Source of the DNA: Conchocele bisecta
Taxonomy: Eukaryota; Mollusca; Bivalvia; Lucinida; Thyasiridae
Length of the DNA: 64,000 bases
Assembly: GCA_029237695.1 (NCBI GenBank)
Contig: CM055267.1
Span: forward strand, 8,204,043 to 8,268,042
Reading direction: 5' to 3'
Of the stretch, positions 41,785 to 54,243 are shown one piece after another. Below the pieces are notes generated by a model. The model was not told the origin of the DNA. It worked only from the letters and a program-made list of their open reading frames with translations, and ran no database searches. Positions within the stretch are counted from its first letter, which is position 1, and every line of letters starts with the position of its first letter. The translations under genes and the position numbers were made by a program.

Positions 41785-44700
41785 TTATGCTACATCTATA
41801 ATGTGTTTTCCATCTTCTGTAGTTTCGGTTAGTACTCGTTTATATCTATCCCAATTTAAATTGTTTGTTCTCTTGGACATTCCTTTTGCAGAGTTTTTAT
41901 TTACAGAATTAATTTTTTCTACAAAATAACACTTACTAGATAGCGCTATCGCTCTATCTCCACTAAATTCCATTTTGAAAAGCCCGGGCTCTCTATCACT
42001 CCACTTATTCCAAGACAACCATTTCTTTTTTTCTTTTTTTTTTACCAAACTCGTCTAGTAAGTTAGGTCTAATCAATTCCTCTATTGTTTTTCCACTAAC
42101 TCCTATATACATACTATCCGTGTCCATCTGTATTAATTCAAAGTCTTCAATTTTTACGTATTTGTCTAGAAATTCGTAGTAAAATTCCAACATTCTCAAT
42201 TTAGCGAGTTGATAAACCGCTATTCCACAATGGAATGGTCTCTTTACTGAGCACCGGCGTTTTCGGGAAGATATTTCGTACGCATCTCCTATCTCTTCCA
42301 AATCATCAAAATACGCGGATCTTAATGCTTTGTCAACACAGGTTTCGTCTTGTGTATATGTCGTATTTAAATGTCTCTCTGTTGTCTCTATCATTTTTCC
42401 ACAACACGAGTTTCCTAATAATTTCATTATATCCGCTACTGGTTTCTTATTTGGTTCTACATCGCCTGTTCGTCTTGCGGCTGTAACTTCTTTTGCGAAC
42501 CATTCAAAAGGTTTTCCACTAATATAATCTATAACACGATGAACCGTTATTTCTAGACCGTGTTTTAAATACCATTTCAATAACGGTGCGTACAGCAATA
42601 CTTTAGAGGCGGTCATCGATCCCACTAATTTCCTTCCATTTCCTCTTGTTCTGCCAGTATCTTCCAAATATTTTATCATGTGTTCTGGAACCTCCTCAAC
42701 GTCTACTTCTCTGCTTATAAATATTGGGGACATTTCAGAAAACTTATCTTTTAAGTTGTGTGGAACTTCTATATCCACCTCCGCAAACCCAAACCAGTCT
42801 CCAGTCTCCAGATAAAACTCTTTTACAAAACTTTTTAATAAATTTAGGGTTATGTGGGGTATCTATATGGTGTATAGTTTCTCTCCCACACGGCATATCT
42901 TTATTTAACGTAGATAAATATAACGCGTTTGCATTGTACCCCAAAACAGCAGCCTTGCAAGGTTTGGAACCCACTCTAATATTTGAAACGCCCGCTTCGG
43001 CATATCGTGTAAATACTATTGATGGACCGCCAACTAGAGCGTCTTTCATCATTTCGTGTGTTTCTTCTTTTGGTGCATATAGAGCATCCTCCGGTATAAT
43101 CGTCTTCGAAGATTTTTGTTCTTTAATGGTTCCTCTCAATAAATATTGTATAGCTACTCCAGGTAGTGTTACCGCATCTTTGAAAATATCCACACCTCTG
43201 TGTTTATAAAATTCACACATTTTTTCCACCGCTTCTAGGAACGGTGCTACATCTAAATCGTTATAATATTTCAACCAATCTCTGAAAGTTTTCATATTCT
43301 TTTCTTCGAAAATTCTACGACATTTACTTAATTCTGTTTCATCTATTAACATTTTCCCCAATAATTGGGAATACCAATTCTCTATATCAGGCAGTCCTGG
43401 GTAATCCAGTTTGTCTGGAGAATCGAACCACTCGTAAGGAAAGAAAGATTTCTGTCCTTTGCAGTCGTAGGCTTTTATCCAACTATCGTAACTTACACCC
43501 GGTCCTAGGTAAAGTATTACATCAAGAAATCTAAACTCTGGAGTAAATAGAAATATTGTTGCATTTGCCCATTTTCCAACCATTACTTTCTTTGTTGTTG
43601 ATGCCAGTTCGCCTACTAGGTATTTCTTTATTAAGTTTATATCGTACTTACTACTGTTAAAACCTATAACCGGTACTTGCTCTATCCACTGTTCGATCTG
43701 TGTAACTTGATTTTTACGTAAATGTTCTGTATTAAACACATATCTCAACCATACTTCTTCTCTTATAGCTTTTCCCCTGACTTTCAAATCTTCTACGAAT
43801 TTTTCTATAAGTTTTGCAGGATCTTTATCACAAATATGAGTTACTGTTCCTGAGAAATTATCTCCTATACTAACGCTTACCGGAACTTCCTCAGCTTCGT
43901 ACTCTAAACTATTACCTAGCGTTTTAAGTAATTCTTTAGAATTAGGTGGGTTGAGATACGCCTCAAAATCATATACTATCTGATATGGATAAAGAGTAGT
44001 GTCGCAACCGATCTTTATGTCTTTACCCGTTCTTTGAAATTCGCATTCCCACATAACTACTAGGTTGAATTCTTTGCTTCTAATAAATTTATCTCTTCTT
44101 ATAGTGGATGCGCGTTCTTCTTTTCTATGCTTTGCATGAATCTCGCATCCATGCCAGTAACAGCCGTGATATTGATATACTGTATTGTTTTCTTGACAGT
44201 ATCCATCTACTGGAGCTCCTAAAATCCATCTTTCGCCCCCATGTCCGCACTGTTCGTGGTGAATGTGAATTCCCTCCTGCTTTTCCACAGAGTACATCCA
44301 ATCGATCGCCCCATAACTGTTAGAATTTTTGGGTAGAACGCTTTCTCGAACGACGAACGAGGGCGCTCTAAATAATTACCGGCACATACTATTTTTGTCT
44401 CACCTTTCATACATTTTGGTCCGTGTCTCTTCATATTACTCGCTTTTGTGAATATCTGTTTGCAATTATCGCGTAAATTTTAGATAGGTTTTTAAGGTTT
44501 TTTATCAGAAATGCGTGATTATTAAACAGTCCTATTGTCATTGGTTTATTACCTATTGCCTTATAGTGCGCTGGTACCTTTTTCAACCACCAAACACAAC
44601 CTTGTGTCGGTTGATATACTTCTATACCGATTTTAAACAAGAAATGCGTCTGTCGAACGCGGATGCCACCTGCAGCATATTTGAGAAACTGTGACAAAGT

Positions 44701-45208
44701 TGTTAACCGAAAAGTGTGACGGACGGACAGACGGACGGACGGTCCAAACACTATATGCCACCCGTTTCTTCGAAACCCGGTGGCATAAAAACTCTTCTCA
44801 CATTTGAAAAAGGAATTGGTTTAACAACATTACTACCGAAATATTGCTTACTAAGTTCTTTCGCTTTTTCTGTACATCTGTCAGGTCTTTTCCCTGTTGT
44901 GTGCATCGATAAACATCTGAACAAGACAAAGGTCGTCATTATACTTATCTAAAGAATACATACCTTTTTTATTCTTCAACCATTCTGGAAGTTCTCCTCC
45001 TGCCGCTTCTTTGGATTGTAGTCCCAAATCTATTCCCCTATTGCCCTGTATTAGCTTTACAAAAACCTCTACCCATCTTACAAACTTCCACTTTGTATTT
45101 GGTCTATCTATTTTATCGGACATTATTCGTGTTTGCTCCTTATCTGACAGCCATTTTTTAACGGTTTTCATTGATGATAGTGGTCCGCTACCACCGAGAT
45201 TTTTGTGA
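41785..45208 (-). pseudogene. POLB: Protein-primed DNA polymerase B, degraded
   Basis: Replicates the element. From the 5' end: MKTVKKWLSDKEQ (45,171), YNDDLCL (~44,930), a 151-bp repeat insertion, the VDGYC...YHGCYWHGC block (~44,140-44,210), exo I YDFEAYL (~43,970), exo II GFNSSKYD (~43,658), exo III YYNDLD (~43,253), palm motif A LGYNANALYL (42,935), motif B KLLGNSCCGK (~42,420), motif C QMDTDSMYIG (~42,124), and a short C-terminal region to TAG 41,785. Lesions: frameshifts near 44,430, 44,480 and 44,910, a 7-bp tandem duplication at 42,794-42,807, and a homopolymer-linked shift near 42,030-42,045. Motif A has Asn at the catalytic Asp. Exo and motif C residues are intact. Confidence 0.93.
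44641..44791 (+). mobile_element. ~150-bp GGAC-microsatellite element inside polB (copy B)
   Basis: Same insertion and position as 809-971 in copy A, with a shorter (GGAC)n run. Confidence 0.8.
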
Positions 45209-45278
45209 AATATTATATTATAGGTTTTCCATTTTTACTTTCCTCCATATGTTCTAGCTTGTAAGAATATGAATATTT

Positions 45279-45770
45279 CTAATAAAAATTGGTTGTTAGA
45301 TACGGAGCGAGTTTATCGGACATGCGTTCAGACACGTTAATGTCAATGTTTTTACGAAAGGATAATGTAACTACCCGTCTTCCCTTTTCTACCTTTTCCA
45401 ATGTTTCATCATGAGCCCCCAATATTTCTTCACCTTCTGCCACTATCGCGCGAACGATAGATTTTTTCTTATTCTCCAAATTATTTGGTATTGGGTCACC
45501 TGTGCGTCTGGAATTGGTGCTTGAAGGTTTTATTACACTAGCCCTTAACCCTGCAATACTTTCTTTTTGAATTCTGTTGCCAACTTCCTCTGCTAGTGAG
45601 AGGTCTTTAAAGGCGCCTCGTTTGTGGGCTCGGATCAATCGCTTCATAAACGCCTCATTCTTTGTGGCGTTTATCAGCTTTGTCAACCCCCTAACTCTCA
45701 ACTGTTTACTATAGGTAATCCCTAGAGATTCAGCTTCTCTTCTCAAACTTTCTATTTCTGGCGTTATCAT
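45279..45770 (-). CDS. SAP-like small Polinton protein (copy B)
   Basis: 163 residues, intact, same start and stop as copy A. N-terminal EIESLRREAESLGITYSKQL...LTKLI resembles a SAP/HeH helix-extension-helix DNA-binding motif; middle basic (NKKKSIVRAIVAEGEE); C-terminal VVTLSFRKNIDINVSERM. Lies 5' of polB on the same strand, 70 bp away, and divergent from the zinc-finger gene (101 bp between starts). Conservation of frame in both copies while polB decays suggests it is genuine; function unknown. Confidence 0.65.
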   Translation of the reverse strand: MITPEIESLRREAESLGITYSKQLRVRGLTKLINATKNEAFMKRLIRAHKRGAFKDLSLAEEVGNRIQKESIAGLRASVIKPSSTNSRRTGDPIPNNLENKKKSIVRAIVAEGEEILGAHDETLEKVEKGRRVVTLSFRKNIDINVSERMSDKLAPYLTTNFY

Positions 45771-45871
45771 ATTTTCTGTATATATAACCTATGAAATTTA
45801 TCTGTTCAATTGGACCCATTTTAACTTATGTATTTATGACACCAATTGAACATTTATATCTCATAGTATAA

Positions 45872-46165
45872 ATGGAGTGTGTTACATGTTGTAAAACTTT
45901 TGCACGACCGGTCAACCTGCGAAGGCATCTAGCAAAGAAATATCCTTGTGTCGCCCCACAATTTCAATGCCCCAGATGCCCTTATAAATTTGTTAGTGCC
46001 CAAACTCTTTGTAGACATAAGCAACTGCACTGTCAGGTGGCTAAAGGGGAACTTGGTAGACTAGAGCTGGTAGAATTAGTTGCTGATCTGCGGAATAAAT
46101 TAGCTATCATGGAGGAGGAAAATAGGGTGTTGGAATATAAACTATCGCGTGCGGACGCATTTTAA
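45872..46165 (+). CDS. Two-finger C2H2 / coiled-coil protein
   Basis: 97 residues: a first Cys/His unit (CVTCCKTFARPVNLRRHL), a second C2H2 finger (FQCPRCPYKFVSAQTLCRHKQLHC) and a C-terminal leucine-rich coiled coil (ELVADLRNKLAIMEEENRVL). Likely a small DNA- or RNA-binding dimer carried by the Polinton at its right end. The leader has TTTATATC and GTATAA just before ATG. Disrupted in copy A by a 2-bp insertion and a 2.9-kb element. A CCAAT-ATTGG hairpin follows 45 bp after the stop. Confidence 0.75.
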   Translation: MECVTCCKTFARPVNLRRHLAKKYPCVAPQFQCPRCPYKFVSAQTLCRHKQLHCQVAKGELGRLELVELVADLRNKLAIMEEENRVLEYKLSRADAF

Positions 46166-46209
46166 TTGCATTAATGATTTCTACATTTTTGTTCTTCAAA
46201 AGTCAATTT

Positions 46210-46223
46210 CCAATAATAATTGG
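46210..46223. repeat. CCAAT-ATTGG hairpin
   Basis: CCAATAATAATTGG, downstream of the zinc-finger gene; the last recognised member of the family toward the right. Confidence 0.75.
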
Positions 46224-46253
46224 GACTACAAGACCACTTTTTATCATTCAATA

Positions 46254-46280
46254 CCACCACCAACTTTTGGTTGGTGGTGG
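46254..46280. repeat. GC-rich perfect hairpin (copy B)
   Basis: CCACCACCAAC / GTTGGTGGTGG, as at 5,317-5,343. Confidence 0.7.
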
Positions 46281-49200
46281 GAGCTACAATACAGCTCAAT
46301 AACGTTACAAACGTTGGTGGTATCATTTTGACTCCCTCTATACTACTGAACACAATATTCACATAGTATCCAGGCACAGTATCAGTCGCATCCAGGTTGT
46401 ATCCACTCAGAAATGTCCAGATTGCGATGTCCAGAATCAGCGATGTCGAGATTGAGCGACGTCCAGATTAGATTATATCCATCCATTTGCAGGTATGTCC
46501 TCAGTTCTGCGAGTCTGCAACATAGAACATGTACATCCAGAATAGTACAACATAATAATGCACCTCGTCTCAATCCAACCACTACAGGTGATCACACGGT
46601 TGGTAGTGCTTGGTTGGCTTGTTACTGGATCAATGGGGCTTATGACATTAGTGGCCAGTCTCCTGATCCACTGCCCAGTCCTGCAGCCTTATAGATATAT
46701 ATAGTGGAACCTCTCTAAACCCGACACAGAGAAAGGTTAGTTGTGGTTAATTTTGATAGCTTTAATTGCCCGTTATCTCCGATGTTAATGTCTGTTCATG
46801 ATCACAAACCCCTCACACGTGTCTTGAAGTAGTCATCTGCCTGTTTTACAGTGGAACCTATCTAAACTGGACACCTGGGCACCTCCCAGGGTGTCCGGTT
46901 TAGAGCGGTTCCACTGAATACTCTTTGCCAGTTGCATTATAGGTGTTTCACCGACTGAATGACAAACAGTGCAGATCCTGATCAGACTGCACCATTTCTC
47001 CAGTCACTTCTCTTGTGTCTGATCCATTACCTTGGTCTGCTCTGTAACGAGTAACTACAAACATGTATTATGTATCATATCTTTGACACATTTTTCAGAT
47101 TTTGTTTCTGAATTTCACAGAGTGTGGACAATTTATGGACACAAGGATGTGATGCGACAGTTACCATGTTGATCCTAATATAAGCACCTGCCATATTACA
47201 CACGCCCCCATTAATTTTGAGAATGACAGGACCTAGGTTTCATAAGTTAGGGCCAAATTGGCAATGCCTTTCAGGGTCCAAGTGCCATAGGTCGGTCTGA
47301 GGTGTTGCATGGACATGGTGTAAGTCTGATGTGCAAATTATTAAACTTTACATACCACTACATTTCATTGGAACGTCAATTTATATTATCAGTTAACTAT
47401 CTTTGTAAATTACTCCGGCAGTTTACACTGCAAGTTCAATAGTGAATATGAATAGTAAAACGTCTTTACATGTTGTTGGTGTAACGTAATTGTGGGCTAT
47501 CGTTGTACCATATCTGGTTTACAGATGGTATGTCTGTAAGTCGGAGTATGATAACTAATGATAAGAAATTATGAATTTGTGTATAACTACACTTTTAGCG
47601 TACCTAAAACAAACTTTTAAAATTGGACACATTTTACTAATTTCTATGAATATTTAATTTTTATATTTAAGACCCTAATTATTGTGCCCGTTTTACATTT
47701 TGCATCGTGCCCAGGTGCGAATATTAGGATTAATACAATACATGATATTTATATGCATGTACCATCGCAAATCTCGTGAATTATCTTACATAGGCGAATG
47801 AACAGTGAGATAACTATGATACATACTATATAGAGAATCTCAAATAAGTTCCCATTGGATACGAGAATTATGAAATGAGTCGTGAACAATTTATGAACCG
47901 AGCCTCTAGCGAGGTGCATAGAATTGCTGAAGAGTTCCACAAATATCAATCAAATGGAAATGAGTTTGAGATTCTGTTTATCACATGACTTCGCACTCCA
48001 AACAGCAGAAAACCGATATGTTTCAGTAAGAAGACGCCATTGATTATTTTCGCATCTAAATGAAAATATGTACAAAGAAAAATAGCTTTACTCCTAAAAA
48101 TAAAACTATTACAAATATACCATATTATAGGTTCCCGTTCTTTGTAAGCACTTCATATTACTAAACAGGAGCCCATTCTAACAATTGCACTAATTTTACT
48201 GAGTCACCGACGCTTCCAATGACGTTTAAAATATGATGAACGTCAACGTCAAAACATCATTGTTTTTTCACGCCACTTGTAACGTCTTCAATTTTATTGT
48301 TAGCGGAAAAATAGTAGTAGTAATTAATTAAGGTGATGAGGTCAGCCAATCAAATTTACTCCTGGTATTATTACACGCATGTCATATCACATTTATGAAA
48401 AGGGTTACAACAAGGTTTTCATGTGATAAACATGAATGTCAATTCAAATACAGTGGAACCTCTCTAAACCGGACTCTCCGGGAGGTCCCCAGGGTGTCCG
48501 GTTTAGAGAGATTCCACTGTAATTAATCACTTGATGGCCACTTTTTGTCATTTTCTGTTATGAACAGACAGGACAATGACATAAATTACATTGACACAAT
48601 GAGATCTCCAGTGTGTTCGGTTTAGAGGGGTTTCACTGTAAATCTTGCTTACGGGTTTTAAGTTAGATTTATTTGAATCTGACATTCACTCAGCTACAAC
48701 TAAGTCCGCGTGTACCTGATTCTGCGGTCGAGGTGGGACAGTGGATGACGAGGCAGGACACGGCCGTGTGGCTGGGGTTGTAGGCACTATACACCCGTGT
48801 CACACAGCTCCACAGCCCGTTAGACACTATACCCTACAACAGTCATTCATTTGGCTTATGTTTAAGGGTGGGAATTGGCTCTAAAACCTTGCATACCCTG
48901 CAACATAGCCACAGGCACAGCCAGTGGATAACGCGCCCACGTAGTATACAAGTAAATCGTGCAGGGAATCAAAAGATTGGCAGCTACACTTGTAAGTAGG
49001 CTATCGAACTTGATAAATCAATAAGTAAGAGTAACTTCCCTTAGAACTAGTTCCGGGGGATTTTCGATGTGATGATGTGACGGGATTTATAAGTTTGATG
49101 TCACGTTGCTTAGTTAGGACTAAGCAACGTGACATCAAACTGACAAATTCCGTCCAACTGATCCGCAAGAAATGTGTTTAAACGAAGCAACAGTGGCCAG

Positions 49201-49351
49201 TTTCACTAAACTCCGTACAAATAAAATGTTTGTAAGTGCAAACTTATGAGTCTGTAAATTTCACATTAACAATGTTTTCTTGTACACGATTATTGGATTT
49301 ACATTTATTGAGCATAGGCTGCATATTCCAAGGCAGTAGAGGAGTAGGTAC
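46281..49351. other. Copy B of the 5.3-8.6 kb flank
   Basis: Contains the pogo-like hairpins (46,852-46,917; 48,451-48,519), the broken counterpart of the candidate exon (about 47,830-47,960, with a TAA replacing CAA), the 22-bp inverted repeat and half of the GTTTCACTAAA MITE. No intact gene. Confidence 0.6.
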
Positions 49352-50036
49352 CTGTAAAGATTGGAAGCCAGTATCCTCGGGGTCCACGTCAAATACAAAG
49401 AAACAGTCGAAGCCGTCATTGAGCTGCACAAACTTGTGGAGCAGTTTCTGGATGTATGTGTGATAGTGGACGACCCGCCGGTCAACTCTGTACAATATGA
49501 GCACCTTGGCGGACGCCATGGTGAGCACGGTCTGTGAATCAGTCTCCATGGCAGCAGCTACCATATCAGAGACCGACGGTTGCCGTGCTGCCACGCCCTC
49601 ACTGTATAATGTTTGTTCCTTCGGAAACCTTTCCAGCTCAAAATTGTTCTTCACCTTAGTGAGGAGCCAGTCAGTGATGAGTTTCGACTGTGATGAGGCA
49701 TTTGGCGGTGTCAGCCAGCTGTCGGGTAGCCGTGTGTTGCGGCTCCACTCGTAAACCTGCTCCTGGATCTTGGCATGGATTGCATGGTTCCTGTCGATGC
49801 TCTCGGAGAGGGAGACTGCGAGGACATGTGTACCCCCGCCGCCCAGCTGGACCAGGCGGCCCGCCTCCTGTCGCAGTTTCCGGTTGCCCTGGTCGAGGAG
49901 GCGCCGGATGCTGTGAAAGGTGGCGGCGTGGGTTTTGTCCAAGTCGCCGGCCATCGCGTGGAACTGCACCACCCAGTCATATTGTCGTACACTCGGCTCA
50001 CAAAGCACTGCAAACAGCCCACTCGTGTCCTTCTTA
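49352..50036 (-). CDS. Host gene exon (685 bp), copy B
   Basis: Same acceptor and donor as 8,584-9,268, same length, no stop. Several amino-acid replacements relative to A (for example RQYDWVVQFHAM, NHAIHAKIQ, SDMVAAAMETDS, HKFVQLNDG), more than in the Polinton genes nearby. Still a usable exon. Confidence 0.65.
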
Positions 50037-50296
50037 CTGTCAATATAACAATAAGGTGCAGATTGGTGTATTCAGTCTCCACGAAACTGCCAATATTTTA
50101 CAGGATACTTGAAATTTACCAGACCGGACAAAAATTTAAGACCGAAATTGTTTTAAAAAAAATAAAATTGATTTTCTGTGATATTAAAGAGCTTTTTCGC
50201 TTTTTAATTATATAAGTCATATAAGAAAAGCTATCTAGCACCAGAAGCACATACCAAAGGAAGGTATTTTATTAAAGCTTAGAATAGAAAAGTAAA

Positions 50297-52213
50297 CAAG
50301 AGGCCCAAATGGGCCTGTATCGCTCACCTAAAAGCCTCCATAGTGGTCATCTTGATTTCACAAAGACTCTTCACTTACAACTTCAAATGTTCCACAGAAT
50401 TTGTTGGTACCTTCTGATCTAACATATATTGCGAATGTGCATGTGATTTACTGCTATACCTTCGATTTGATATATAAAATGACCATATTCGGTCAAAAAT
50501 AAAATTTGACCCCTATTTGACCCCTCGGGCCATGACCATTTTTGACCCAGAGGCCACCATATGAACAAATCTGAATCAGCGTTAACTATCGATCATTCAT
50601 ACAAAGTTTCGTCGAAATCGGCCTGGCGGTTTGTGAGAGGAAGAATTTTTTGACAATTTGACCTACTTTTCAACGGCGAACATCTTGGTATTTGGTGATG
50701 ACCTCCATTTTAACAAAATGGACAGGCTTCACCCACAGACCATTACAGTTAAGTTTGGTCAATATCGGCCAAGCAGTTCACAAGAAGAATACGTTTGAAA
50801 TCTTTCGTAAAAGAACAACTTTTTTACCTTTCGGTGGCCATCTTGGATGACAAAATCATCTGATTTAGACAAAAAATGCTCCAGAGTGATCGACTAGTCG
50901 ATATCTTCGATTTGATATATTATATGACCATATTCGGGCAAAAATATAATTTGAACCCTAGTTGACCCCTCGGGCCACGCCCATTTTTGACCCAGGGGCC
51001 ACCATATGAACAAATCTGAAACAGCGTTAACTATCAATCATTCACACCAAGTTTCGTCGAAATCGGCCTGGAGGTTTGTGAGAAGAAGATTTTTTGACAA
51101 TCTGACCTACTTTTCAACGGCGGACATCTTGGATTTGGTGATGACCTCCATTTTAACAAAAATGAACAGGCTTCACCCACAGACCATTACAGTTAAGTTT
51201 GGCCAATATCGGCCAAGCAGTTCACAAGAAAAAGACGTTTGAAATCTTTAGTAAAATAATGACCTTTTGAACTATCAGTGGCCATCTTGGATGACGTAAT
51301 CATCTGATTTAGACAAAAAAATCTCCAGAGTGATCGTCTCGTCAATACCTTCGATTTTATATATTATATGACTATATTCGGTTAAAAATAAAATTTACCC
51401 CTATTTGACCCTCGGGCGACGCACCCTTTTTATTTTTTGACCCAGGGGCCACCATAGAACAAATCTGAAACAGCGCTAACTATCGATCATTCATACCAGT
51501 ATCGTCGAAATCGGCCTGGCGGTTCGTGAGAAGATTTTTTAAGAATTTGACCTACTTCTCAACGGCGGCCATCTTGGATTTGGTGATGACCTCCATTTTA
51601 ACAAAAAATGAACAGGCTTCAACCACAGACCATTACAGTTAAGTTTGGCCAATATCGGCTAAGCAGTTTACAAGAAAAAGACGTTTGAAATCTTTAGTAA
51701 AAGAATGACCATTTGAACTATCGGTGGCCATCTTGGATGACGTAATCATATGATTTAGACATAAAATGTTCCAGAGTGATTGTCTCGTCAATACCTTCGA
51801 TTTGATATATTACATGACTATATCGGTTAAAAATAAAATAAAATTTGACCCCTATTTGACCCCTCGGGTGACGCCCATTTTTGACCCACGGGCCACCATA
51901 TGAACAAATCTGAAACAGCGCTAACTATCGATCATTCATACCAAGTATCGTCGAAATCGGCCTGGCGGTTCGTGAGAAGAAGATTTTTTAAGAATTTGAC
52001 CTACTTTTCCATGGCGGCCATCTTGGATTGTCGATGACCTCCATTTTAACAAATCTGAAATGGCATCACCCATATATCATCCCTGTGAAGTTTAACCAAT
52101 ATCGGCTCAGCAGTTCGGGAGAAGAAGATGATTGAAAATGTTCACGGACGGACGACGGACGACGGACACTTTGCCATAACAATAGCTCACATGAGCTTTG
52201 CTCAGGTGAGCTA
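50297..52213 (+). mobile_element. CAAGAGGCCC element, copy B
   Basis: Four ~440-bp units, (GGACGAC)n and AGGTGAGCTAAAA right end, at the same site as copy A. Indels interrupt the recurring 78-codon frame in all but one unit (51,006-51,242). Confidence 0.85.
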
Positions 52214-53115
52214 AAAAAAAACAAACAAAAACGATCCAGCGACTTCCGGTTTACTGTCAGACCAGCGGTAATTTTAACGGACATGTCCGACGGACATACG
52301 ACTTTCGCGGAGACTGGTGTATTTTACACATTTATTACCGCTGAATACATCAGATTTCCAAAGTGGGAGTACACAAGGTGATCGTCGGCAAGTGTCTCAC
52401 CTACGAAAGTCAAGGTCGCGTATGTCAAGGTCAATTCACATGCATGCCTCTGGGTGGATAGTGATCAATGTGAGGAAGCTATCGATGAAGGTTGGTAATG
52501 ATTTGACATTTGGATGTACGTCCACCATTGTTGATGCCGACTACTCTTTAGACCACTACACCCTTAGACAGCTACACACCACAATTGTCGTCTGCTGTTG
52601 CTTTCATATCGTGCCTTATTTCTCAATAACAACATGTTTTGACAGCACTTCAGAATCATTTCCAATGAAAATGATTCTGAAGTGCTGTCAAAGCATGTTG
52701 TAAATTATTCTAAAGTGCTGTCAAAGCATGTTTTTGATGATAAAAATGGAAAACAAACAGCAGATGACAAAAAATTAAGATAGCGGTGTAATGGTTAAGA
52801 CACAAAGCTTATCTGCAGCTCTGTGTGAACATAAAGCCAGGCAGGGAAAACTCACTCAACGATAACAAGTTCACCTTGTCTACTGCTTCATGTTCTACTA
52901 CCGTTATGACGGCAAATGTGGAGAAATGCGGCTCATGGGTTTTGTGACACCAGTGCAGCTCCTGATCAAACAGCACACTCATGTGACATGTTAACCCTTA
53001 CACCGCTATCATATTTATGTTATCGTCTGCTGTTTATTTTCTCTTAAAACTCTTTGTACAAAGGTTTTTATCTCACAAAGTTTAGAGAAATGGTCCCCAG
53101 TACTGGATGATGGAG

Positions 53116-53516
53116 CAGAGCTCCAGATAAGCTGCGTATTTGCGTAAATACCCAATTAAAATTGCCAAAAACCCAATTGAAATCAGAAGTAGAGAGTATC
53201 AAAAAGCAATGAAAAATTTGTGGTATCTTTATCATGCTACAGAAAACAATAAACAGACCACAAATATAGCATATTTTCTTATTTGTCCATGAAAACACAT
53301 CTTGGTATTTCATTAGAATTGTCTCCAAGGAGACAATTCTAATGAAATACCAAGATGTGTTTTCATTTAGAAGCAAACTATTCAATGAGTGCGGTCTGCT
53401 GATGCGTAAACAGTTGTGTGATTCTATTTTACACAATTAAAATTTTGAAATACCCAATTGCTTCAGAAATGATGGAGTGACAATACTCAATTACTAATTC
53501 CTTATCTGGAGCCCTG
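53116..53516. mobile_element. CAGAGCTCC MITE, copy B, with intact 6-bp target duplication
   Basis: Flanked by ATGGAG at 53,110-53,115 and 53,517-53,522; foldback core as in copy A. Confidence 0.85.
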
Positions 53517-53548
53517 ATGGAGGTTCTACATCCAGACTGGACACTTAC

Positions 53549-53726
53549 TGTAACATGTTTGCTATATCCCACATAATAAATGGCAGATGATCGTCTGTCA
53601 GTCCGTCCGGCTTGCACGTCGATGACCACAGCATAGCTTTCTCTCGGGGGACCTTCAGCTGAGCACAGGCTCGCTTCATATCCCGGGCATCAAACTCGAG
53701 GCAGGACGCAATAATATGGGTCCAGT
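53549..53726 (-). CDS. Host gene exon (178 bp), copy B
   Basis: Same splice sites and frame as 12,790-12,967; open throughout. Confidence 0.65.
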
Positions 53727-54243
53727 CTGAAACACGGGTAGACCCGGCTTGCTCAGCCTGATGTGGTCGACAATAGGGCTTACTCTTGCACTTGATGGTT
53801 GGTATGTATACCGAGTATGAAGAGAATAGGCCGAAAAAGGGGTATAACTGCGGATGGATCGGTGGGATAGCGAACAATATTATGGTACACACTCCTGCAT
53901 TTGATGGTTGGTATGTATACCGAGTTTGAAGAGAATTGGCCAAAAACTGTAGAAGTTGTTCGCCGGACAAGGAAAAAAAATATTTTCACTCGTAAAGGGA
54001 CATAACTGTGGATGTATCAGTGGGACAGCGAAAGAATTTACATTACGAACTCCTGCACTTGACAATAGGGTTGTATAACAAATATGAAGAAAATCAGCCC
54101 AAAACTCTAGAAGTAGTTCTCCTGCACTTGATGGTAGGGCTGTGAGATAACTAATATATTAGTAACGTGAGAGTTGTCGTCTTGCATGAGATACACCTTT
54201 GGGTAACGGTTTAATATCATGCATATATTCTGAGGATAGAGTT

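Larger units (their letters stand above)
25826..46250. mobile_element. Maverick/Polinton element (degenerate, left end in gap)
   Basis: Defined by co-occurrence of the Polinton hallmark genes: DD35E integrase, protein-primed polymerase B and an FtsK/A32-type packaging ATPase, together with structural-type and conserved Polinton accessory frames. Genes lie on both strands with short spacers. The coding part is about 12.5 kb after subtracting the 8-kb insertion at 31,267-39,187 and two small repeat insertions. Terminal inverted repeats and the usual 6-bp target duplication were not located; the right boundary is approximate. Confidence 0.85.
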
